64,000 nt of DNA from Candidatus Parcubacteria bacterium. GTDB taxonomy: Bacteria; Patescibacteria; Paceibacteria; UBA9973; UBA918. The position numbers and the translations under genes were made by a program. Within the stretch, counting starts at the first letter, position 1; the number at the start of each line of letters is the position of its first letter. Below are positions 57,532 through 64,000 of the stretch, in pieces. Location of the stretch: NCBI GenBank assembly GCA_021731405.1, contig JAKFXN010000005.1, forward strand, positions 1 through 64,000, read 5' to 3'. A model generated the notes under the pieces. It was not told the DNA's origin. It saw only the letters and a program-made list of their open reading frames with translations, and made no database searches.

Positions 57532-58589
57532 TACACAATGATACCACCACCAAGACAGAGAGAGCCTTGGTATAGTACACAGGATTGACCACTGGCGGCC
57601 GCATCCGTTTCAGTTAAAACCTCTAGTTCTAACCTATATGACTCCACGCTTACTACGCGTACCAAAAACGGTTGTTGTCGGTATCTGGTCTGAGCTTCGA
57701 GCTCCATTCCAACAACAGGCTTCTCTCGCAGCTGGAGATTAGAGAGGATTAAATGTTTTGTGGCCTCAAGGAGAGGTTTTGTCTCGCTGACTGTAATCGT
57801 GTTGTTTTCAGTGTCTTTACTTACAACATAATACGCATCACGTTTTTCAGTGTGGGTAGTGACAGTAAAACCATGTCGTTGCCCTACGGTATAGATAAGT
57901 GAACCTTCATGAGTACCAATCACATCACCGGCAGTATTTAAGACACATCCTGGCTCTAGGTCTACGTAGTGAGAAAGAAATTCCTTGATATCAATATGAC
58001 CTAGGAAACAAACGCCCTGGCTATCTTTTTTAGTGGCAGTTGGAATCTTAGCTTTTGCTGCTTCGGCCCGAATTATGTCTTTGGTTGTGTCTCCGACCGG
58101 TAGAAGAGTAAATGCAAGCTGCTCCTTAGAGAGTGAATATACAAAATAGGATTGATCTTTATTGGTGTCTACTCCCCGATGCAGCTCTTCTTGGGTAGTA
58201 CCAATCACTTTTTGAGCGTAGTGCCCAGTGGCGATATAGTCTGCACCATTATCGCGCGCAAAATCCAAAAAAGCACCGAATTTTACGTACCGGTTACACA
58301 TGACATCGGGGTTTGGAGTGCGTCCAGCGCTATATTCAGAAATAAAATAATTAGCTACGTCATCTTTGTATGCCTTCTCAGCATTACAGGTTAGAAATGG
58401 TATTTCAAGATGGGCAGCTACCCGCATAGCATCAAGTCGCTCTTGTTCCCAATTGCAAACTAAAAAGTCAGGGTGCCAAACCTTTATAAAAACACCGACT
58501 ACTTCGTATCCTTGTTGTTTAAGTCTAAGTGCGGCAACAGATGAGTCTACACCGCCTGACATTCCCACAAATACTTTCTTTTTCTTCAT
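57531..58589 (-). CDS. mnmA: tRNA-specific 2-thiouridylase MnmA
   Basis: Puts sulfur on U34 of Lys, Glu and Gln tRNAs. 352 aa: PP-loop MSGGVDSSVAALRLKQQGY, first catalytic Cys in NPDVMCNRYVKFG, second in SQGVCFLGHI. The C-terminal region has VGQRHGFTV and the tRNA-binding domain. Full length. Confidence 0.95.
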   Translation of the reverse strand: MKKKKVFVGMSGGVDSSVAALRLKQQGYEVVGVFIKVWHPDFLVCNWEQERLDAMRVAAHLEIPFLTCNAEKAYKDDVANYFISEYSAGRTPNPDVMCNRYVKFGAFLDFARDNGADYIATGHYAQKVIGTTQEELHRGVDTNKDQSYFVYSLSKEQLAFTLLPVGDTTKDIIRAEAAKAKIPTATKKDSQGVCFLGHIDIKEFLSHYVDLEPGCVLNTAGDVIGTHEGSLIYTVGQRHGFTVTTHTEKRDAYYVVSKDTENNTITVSETKPLLEATKHLILSNLQLREKPVVGMELEAQTRYRQQPFLVRVVSVESYRLELEVLTETDAAASGQSCVLYQGSLCLGGGIIV

Positions 58590-58618
58590 AGATAGTAGTA
58601 CGCTACCACGTCGATTTC

Positions 58619-59662
58619 TTAACGCAAGTGGCGCGCGATATTAATCTTGTGTTCTTCAAAGTCTCGTGCGTAATAAAAGTTTCCATCGTCTCCAGTAATA
58701 TAGAAAAGATAGTCAGAAGGTTCTGGATTTAGCACCGCTTTAATCGCTTCAAGTCCAGGGTTTCCGATTGGGGTTGGGGGCAAATCAGGATAGAGATAGG
58801 TGTTGTACGGAGAGTCCATGTCCAAATCTTCAGCCGTGAGTTCTGATAGAGGTTTTTTAAGTACGTACTCCATAGAAGCATCCACCTGCAGCGCCATACC
58901 GATGTCTAAACGTGTCTGTAGTATGCCAGACACAATCCGCTTACTATCCAAACTATTCGCCTCTCGCTCCAAAATAGAGGCTAGGATGATAATTTCATCG
59001 AGAGTGAGTGAATGGTTTTGAATCTCAGCACTCAAAGGTTCAATTTTGGTATCAAAGGTACTGCGCATAAGGGTAAAGAGATCGAGTGCTGTGTAGTTTT
59101 TCGGTACGAAGTATGTTTCTGGAAATAGTTTTCCTTCCTCATTTGTGGCTAGTGCAAGAAAAGCGCTCTCGTCAAAATCAACCAGTATTTCATCTGCTAT
59201 GGTAGCGAGTTCTGCTACGGTCTCACCCTCTTTGTGGGTTATTCGAAGCAGGTTTGAAGTATTATCACCTTTTGTAAGTGCGGCCGCTAGTTCGTGCAGC
59301 GACAGTGGGGTGTCAAAAGTGTATGTACTAGCTTTCACGGAGTCTTCTTTGTGATTAAGCCTAAGCACCGCCAAAAGAGCGTATTCTGAACGAATAGCCC
59401 CTGCCTCTTTGAGTATGTGGGCGGCTGCTTTTGTGCTGGTGCCTAGCTCAATTTCAATCGGAGTGTTTACTGGGAAGTCATTTGGGGTACTGACTAGATA
59501 CTGCCAAGCATAAAAACAAGCACCAGAACAAACAGCAACAAACAAAAGCACTATTGAGAAAATGCGCTTGCGGTCCCTCTTTGGATCTTCTGCAAAATTA
59601 GGTTGAAGCTCATTGTTAAACGGCGTGAATTCTGAATAGTCGGTAAGGGTTGGTTCTTGCAT
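58619..59662 (-). CDS. mltG: Endolytic murein transglycosylase MltG
   Basis: Cuts nascent glycan strands at the membrane. 347 aa: cytoplasmic N-terminus, transmembrane helix (about 32-52), LysM-like part, then the YceG domain with the catalytic Glu in LASILEREANS and YNTYLYPDLPPTPIGNPGL. Starts 11 bases after the 59674 gene. Confidence 0.93.
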   Translation of the reverse strand: MQEPTLTDYSEFTPFNNELQPNFAEDPKRDRKRIFSIVLLFVAVCSGACFYAWQYLVSTPNDFPVNTPIEIELGTSTKAAAHILKEAGAIRSEYALLAVLRLNHKEDSVKASTYTFDTPLSLHELAAALTKGDNTSNLLRITHKEGETVAELATIADEILVDFDESAFLALATNEEGKLFPETYFVPKNYTALDLFTLMRSTFDTKIEPLSAEIQNHSLTLDEIIILASILEREANSLDSKRIVSGILQTRLDIGMALQVDASMEYVLKKPLSELTAEDLDMDSPYNTYLYPDLPPTPIGNPGLEAIKAVLNPEPSDYLFYITGDDGNFYYARDFEEHKINIARHLR

Positions 59663-59673
59663 GCGGGATTAAA

Positions 59674-61008
59674 CTAGATTGGTGTTGAAAGACCGGTTGG
59701 TAAATTACTAGGAGCTTCCTTGCGAGCTGAAGTAATGCGAGCAAGAGATGGTGTGAGAACAGTACTGCCAGGAATATGGAACATGGTGGCAAGCTCTTCA
59801 ACAGACATTACTTTTGTGGCGTCTACTTTGGTTTTTCTGTCTCGGTGGTAATAGTACCGAGACTTATGGTACGCAAGCTCCATCTTTTTTAAATACTTCC
59901 TTCTTTTGCCAGATCGGTCTGAGAGGAAGTTGTAGTCAAAGTCAGTCCGCCATCGAACGCTAATACCGTTTCTCCCGATAATGTCGTAGTTTGAGAAAGC
60001 CCGAATCATTGGTGAAATTACGTCACCGTCAAATTTCCCTTTCTCAGTTATATACGTCCAGCGAATACCAACTTCATAGGCATACTTTCCAATATTTCTT
60101 TCGATCGCAGCAATTACATCACGCTCGCCCATAGTAAGCATCGGGGCTCGCTCATACGTCTCAGCTGCTGGGTCAGGACGTAGATCTCGCTTTAGCATTT
60201 CATTTATTTTCGCAATACCCATTTTGTCCCAGGTTGGCTCCGCAATAAGGTTACCATTTTTGAAAGTCTTCTTTACATGAGGCACAGCTAAAATCTGGAT
60301 CCATAATCGTTCATGAGGTTTTAGCTTTCCAAGCTGCTCTAGCATCGGCGCCATTGGTTCCACTTTCTCTTCTTCTTTTGGCATTTTATCCAAACCAAAA
60401 TCAATGTACGTCTTTATAGGAAGAACATCGTCTTCCTTTTTACCCATATGGAATGACATGTATTCATACTTATCAGGGTCCCAACGAATTTCATCGGTAT
60501 AGTCTAGGTCTTCTTCAATCACCTCGATTCCTGGGTACTGTGCGTAGAGCTGTGCTTCAAGCGCGTTCTTAGTTTTTTTAGTTGGAACGTTCATGTAAAA
60601 ACGTACTTCACCACCAATTGAAACAAGTTCGAAGCTGTAGGTAAGAGGATGTTTACCATCGATATAGGTTTGCATCAGGTTGTCTGGACTGTTGACGTTA
60701 TGGATTTGAGCCAACACTGCTTCCATTGCTTCAGGAGATTTGAAGACTTCTTGGGGAAGGTTGATGCGAAGTGTGCTGCGGCCTTGGTTGGCTGCAAAAT
60801 TATTCTGAATATAGTACATCCATCTATCAAATGTAATATAGAAAAGCCCTATCGGTAGCCAAATAGGAGTGAGGGAGACCATGACTGAGAATATTGGCCC
60901 AGCGTCAACATTTAAAATATTGAGAATGTACGCAAAAACAAGAAAACCTAGTACCAACAAAAGTGGTCCAGCGATTGAGCCAAAAATTGCTTTAAATATA
61001 TCGCCCAT
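59674..61008 (-). CDS. Conserved-looking membrane protein of unknown function
   Basis: 444 aa. Two N-terminal transmembrane helices (about 10-30 and 40-65), then a 380-residue cytoplasmic part with charged, ordered sequence (YEYMSFHMGKKEDDVLPI, RLWIQILAVPHVKKTF). The layout resembles proteins that sit beside secretion-type ATPases in CPR genomes. No such ATPase is in view. TACAAT lies 10 bases before the ATG, so the transcript is nearly leaderless. Confidence 0.6.
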   Translation of the reverse strand: MGDIFKAIFGSIAGPLLLVLGFLVFAYILNILNVDAGPIFSVMVSLTPIWLPIGLFYITFDRWMYYIQNNFAANQGRSTLRINLPQEVFKSPEAMEAVLAQIHNVNSPDNLMQTYIDGKHPLTYSFELVSIGGEVRFYMNVPTKKTKNALEAQLYAQYPGIEVIEEDLDYTDEIRWDPDKYEYMSFHMGKKEDDVLPIKTYIDFGLDKMPKEEEKVEPMAPMLEQLGKLKPHERLWIQILAVPHVKKTFKNGNLIAEPTWDKMGIAKINEMLKRDLRPDPAAETYERAPMLTMGERDVIAAIERNIGKYAYEVGIRWTYITEKGKFDGDVISPMIRAFSNYDIIGRNGISVRWRTDFDYNFLSDRSGKRRKYLKKMELAYHKSRYYYHRDRKTKVDATKVMSVEELATMFHIPGSTVLTPSLARITSARKEAPSNLPTGLSTPI

Positions 61009-61028
61009 TTATCTAGTTATTGTACTAC

Positions 61029-61066
61029 AAAACACACCCACAAGACGTAGTGTCCTGTGGGTGTGT
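61029..61066 (-). terminator. Terminator of the sigma-4/HTH gene
   Basis: 13-pair stem AAACACACCCACA / TGTGGGTGTGTTT with a 13-base loop, T-rich on both sides, 13 bases after the stop. Confidence 0.85.
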
Positions 61067-61078
61067 TTTTGTGTTGGC

Positions 61079-62104
61079 TTATTCTGAAAGTGTGTAGGTT
61101 CCGTTACTGAGTCTTCGGAAAAGGTTGGCATCTTGGAGGTTTACTATGATGGTGTTGTCCTTCACGTATCGTTCCTTGCGAACCTTGTCGATAAGCTCTT
61201 CTCGTGAGAGAGGGCCCTCCTTTGCGAGAATCTCACGGAGGACATCCTTAACTACTCCAGCTGTGTATCCCCATTCAGTGAGTGCATAGAGTCCACGCCC
61301 GACGAGGACAAAACGAGCATCTTTAATGAGTTCGTTGTGAGTGGTAGCAATGTGAGCCTTGTGTTTAAAAAGTCCGTCGATAGCTTCAGCTACTTCTCTA
61401 AAGTGCATTGGTGAACCGTGTCGTTTTACTGCTAGGTACGCATAGTCACGGATCCCCTTTACTTTAATATTTGGACTCTCAGCCGGGCCCCAGTCTCCTA
61501 GTGGATTCTTGCCAATTTGCTTTGAAATCATGAGCCAACGTTTGAGCACACTTTCGTCATGCTTATCAGCTACCTCCATGAGGTGAGTTCGGAAGCGATT
61601 GAGAATCTCTTGTTCAGAAACAAGTTCGTCGGTACTTAAAGACGCATGTACTTGCTTAAGTGCCTTTTCAACACTGTCAGCAGTCTTTCGCTCAGTAAAC
61701 CAACGATGTGTGTAGGTAGGGTTTTCTTTTCCACGGTAGAAAGGATCACCAACTACGAGCAAAAAATAGAGGTGATTCTTTACAATTGGATCTGAGGTAA
61801 GCTCATCGAGGAAAACGTGTTCAGCGATAACGCCGCCGCCTAGCTGGTCGATAAGACTCTGAATCTCAATAAAAAGGTCATAATTCTTCTTATATTCTTC
61901 AGATTTTTGGATAGATTGGATACCGTAGTTTTCAATCTGACGAACCCGCTCACGAGTAATACCGTAAGCTTGGCCAATTGATTCTAGGGTTGAAGTTTCA
62001 CCTGTTGGGCCGAGTCCGTAGCGCTTTGTGAGAACATCACGTGCGCGCTCAGGCAAGACGCCGAGAAGTGATTTAGTGATTTGTTTTGGTTTGAATGAAA
62101 TCAT
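61079..62104 (-). CDS. Sigma-70 region-4 domain fused to a HARE-type HTH region
   Basis: 341 aa. Residues about 10-70 read like sigma region 4: ERARDVLTKRYGLG and YGITRERVRQIENYGIQ (the -35-binding helix-turn-helix). There is no region 2, so it is not a sigma factor on its own. Two later parts, GSPMHFREVAEAIDG and KEGPLSREELIDKV, resemble HARE-HTH (HB1/ASXL) domains, often linked to DNA modification or nucleases. A promoter-bound regulator is likely; target unknown. Confidence 0.78.
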   Translation of the reverse strand: MISFKPKQITKSLLGVLPERARDVLTKRYGLGPTGETSTLESIGQAYGITRERVRQIENYGIQSIQKSEEYKKNYDLFIEIQSLIDQLGGGVIAEHVFLDELTSDPIVKNHLYFLLVVGDPFYRGKENPTYTHRWFTERKTADSVEKALKQVHASLSTDELVSEQEILNRFRTHLMEVADKHDESVLKRWLMISKQIGKNPLGDWGPAESPNIKVKGIRDYAYLAVKRHGSPMHFREVAEAIDGLFKHKAHIATTHNELIKDARFVLVGRGLYALTEWGYTAGVVKDVLREILAKEGPLSREELIDKVRKERYVKDNTIIVNLQDANLFRRLSNGTYTLSE

Positions 62105-62198
62105 AAAACTATAAATATTGCCCGATAGCTACCTCAATGCGATGACCATTTATAACATAAGTCCTGCATTAGGTCAACAACCCTCCATCCCCAGCTCT

Positions 62199-64000
62199 TT
62201 AATCACTCTTTACCTCCTTTACTATGAGGTTAAGGATTTTACCGGCAACGTAGATTACTTTTGTAATTTCGCTCCCTAGAAGCTTCCTTTGCAACTCATC
62301 ATTTCCTGTTATTTCCTCTAATACCTCTGCTTCTGTAGCGGTTGGGGTAACAGTTATGGTGCCGCGCATTTTACCATTAATCTGCACACCAATAGTGACT
62401 AAGTCATCTACCGCGAGGCTCTCGTCTGCAACCGGGTAATCTTCACTGTGAATTGAGCTCGTCTTCCCTACTTCTACCCAGAGTTCTGAGGTGAGATGTG
62501 GTGCGAATGGAGCGAGAAGTTTTAGGAATTGTTCATAATCCTCAAGGGCAATTCCCTCTTTCTCCACCTGATTTACAAACATCATCATGGCACTAATGGC
62601 AGTATTAAATTTAAAGTTTGCCACATCTTCTGACACTTTTTTAATAGTTTTGTGAAGCTGCCTTTGGCTAGTTAGTGACTGTGGCACAATGTGCTCACGC
62701 ATACCATTTACTCGCTCCAAAAAGCGCCGTACTCCAGCAATGCCCCCTAGGTCAAATGGATAGTTAGCACCCTCATATGGTCCCATAAATGCAAGATACA
62801 TTTTTACGGTGTCAGCACCCACACGCTTTACTTGTTCGTCCGGATCAATAACATTTCCCTTACTCTTACTCATTTTGTTGCCGTCAGGACCAAGAATAAG
62901 TCCACGGTTGAGTCGACGCTTGTATGGTTCGTTTTCCGTAACCAGTCCAAGGTCAAAGAGCGCCTTTTGCCAAAAGCGCGAATACAGTAAGTGCATGGTG
63001 GTATGCTCTGCTCCACCAAAATACATGTCTACTTGCATCCAGTCTTTTTGGGCTGAGAGAGACGAGAGTTCATCTGTATTTTTGTTATCGATATACCGCA
63101 AGAAGTACCATGAAGAATCCACAAAGGTGTCCATGGTCTCTACTTCTGGAGTCCAGCCAGCTCCAAAGATGCTCTCGGTGCGCTTCTTTAGCTCCTCACT
63201 TTTTGCTAGTGGTGCTACGCCGGTTGGTTTGAAATCTACGTCTTCAGGCAAGGTCCATGGCAAGTGTTCTTTGGGAATAGGATGAGCCACACCTTGCGGG
63301 TCATACACAATAGGAATTGGTACACCCCAGTATCGTTGTCGGCCAATAGACCAGTCGCGGAGACGATACGTGCTAGTAAGCTTGCCTTTTACTTTCCCAA
63401 CAATCTTTTCTTTTGCTTCCTCTGAGTCCATCCCCTCAAACTCTCCCGAGTTGATGAGTATTCCTGAACCAGTGTGGTGCATGCCGCCGAGGAACGTCAT
63501 CCATGCCCCTTTGTGTGCTTCCCAAGTAATCAGATCAGCAACATCGTCTGAATCAGTCCATTCAATAGTATGCTTTCCCTCCTCTACTTCAGATGGAACC
63601 TGATTGAGGGTAGTTAATTTGATATGGTAAAAACGCGACATGCCGCGAATGTTTTTATTTTTGGTATGCCTGAAGGAGTAGTATGAACCTGTGACTACAC
63701 TTGAACCAACAATTTCAAAATCTGTGTACCCAGTTTCTTCTAAGAGCTCTCGTTTGATAGCTGCTTCATCAGCTTCACCATCAGTACCACCACCAACAAA
63801 GTGAACGTGGGTATAGTCCCCAGCCATTTCTCTTTGTAACAAGAAGGTACCGTTGTTTGGATGCTCAATAATCAAATCGACACAATCATAGGGGATTGTT
63901 TCCACTTCAGGTCGTACCTTATTTTCACCAGTTGGTTCGTAATACTTTGCAATTACTTGGCGAATTGGTAGCTCAAACTTAGTAGCAAAGGCAAAGTCTC
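62199..64000 (-). CDS. leuS: Leucyl-tRNA synthetase with an inserted Nudix domain (5' end outside window)
   Basis: 600 codons visible; the N-terminus lies beyond 64000. The end of the editing domain (KFELPIRQVIA, about 63950) is followed by 130 residues forming a Nudix domain, with box GGGTDGEADEAAIKRELLEE continuing TGY (about 63762-63830), and then by SGILINSGEFEGM, where normal LeuRS continues. The catalytic parts follow: RLRDWSIGRQRYWGVPIP, GNKMSKSKGNV, the anticodon-binding helices and the C-terminal domain. The frame is unbroken through the insert. Confidence 0.92.
   Translation of the reverse strand, partial: DFAFATKFELPIRQVIAKYYEPTGENKVRPEVETIPYDCVDLIIEHPNNGTFLLQREMAGDYTHVHFVGGGTDGEADEAAIKRELLEETGYTDFEIVGSSVVTGSYYSFRHTKNKNIRGMSRFYHIKLTTLNQVPSEVEEGKHTIEWTDSDDVADLITWEAHKGAWMTFLGGMHHTGSGILINSGEFEGMDSEEAKEKIVGKVKGKLTSTYRLRDWSIGRQRYWGVPIPIVYDPQGVAHPIPKEHLPWTLPEDVDFKPTGVAPLAKSEELKKRTESIFGAGWTPEVETMDTFVDSSWYFLRYIDNKNTDELSSLSAQKDWMQVDMYFGGAEHTTMHLLYSRFWQKALFDLGLVTENEPYKRRLNRGLILGPDGNKMSKSKGNVIDPDEQVKRVGADTVKMYLAFMGPYEGANYPFDLGGIAGVRRFLERVNGMREHIVPQSLTSQRQLHKTIKKVSEDVANFKFNTAISAMMMFVNQVEKEGIALEDYEQFLKLLAPFAPHLTSELWVEVGKTSSIHSEDYPVADESLAVDDLVTIGVQINGKMRGTITVTPTATEAEVLEEITGNDELQRKLLGSEITKVIYVAGKILNLIVKEVKSD

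Overview
The window looks like a piece of a small bacterial chromosome from the Candidate Phyla Radiation (Patescibacteria, most likely a Parcubacteria lineage). The reasons are the very tight gene packing, a cysteine-free L36, a shortened alanyl-tRNA synthetase, an archaeal-type aspartyl-tRNA synthetase, and several membrane and regulatory proteins of kinds usual in these genomes. Taxonomy is inferred from gene content only; no rRNA is present.

Layout. 0-5.2 kb: rplU, then leftward small accessory genes and recR, dnaB, cysS. 5.2-15.7 kb: mostly rightward genes (carboxy-terminal protease, L9, cyclophilin, YihY protein, exonuclease, LOG protein, pgi, a ROK sugar kinase, lysozyme-like protein, EVE protein, murI). 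15.7-16.56 kb: an 880-base gap with a 28-bp dif-like site and a decayed reading frame, where gene orientation switches. 16.6-64 kb: almost entirely leftward. In order of coordinate this holds an envelope and chromosome-segregation cluster (M23 protein, gltX, murG, ftsW, mraY, D,D-carboxypeptidase, scpB, scpA), HD hydrolase, aminopeptidase, aspS with a T-box leader, trpS, an orphan histidine kinase, a SET protein, homospermidine synthase, dnaJ-dnaK-grpE, the infA-rpmJ-rpsM-rpsK-rpsD-rpoA-rplQ-rplM-rpsI operon, an actin-fold/membrane protein pair, alaS, a complementary pair of M16 peptidases, a DNA-repair/nuclease group, mnmA, mltG, a sigma-4/HTH fusion, and a leuS (5' end outside the window) that carries a Nudix domain.

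Two kinds of transcription unit can be told apart. Many core genes have a -10 element ending only about 7-12 bases before the ATG and no Shine-Dalgarno, as expected of leaderless mRNAs (cysS, ctpA, dnaB, trpS, grpE, infA). Interspersed with them are short, mostly unrecognised genes, each with its own promoter, a clear Shine-Dalgarno sequence and its own hairpin terminator (about 0.43-1.46, 14.6, 27.9-28.5, 30.2-31.4 and 41.6-42.3 kb). They look like self-contained acquired cassettes and are the most novel part of the window, together with the Nudix-LeuRS, the T-box, and the dif-like locus.
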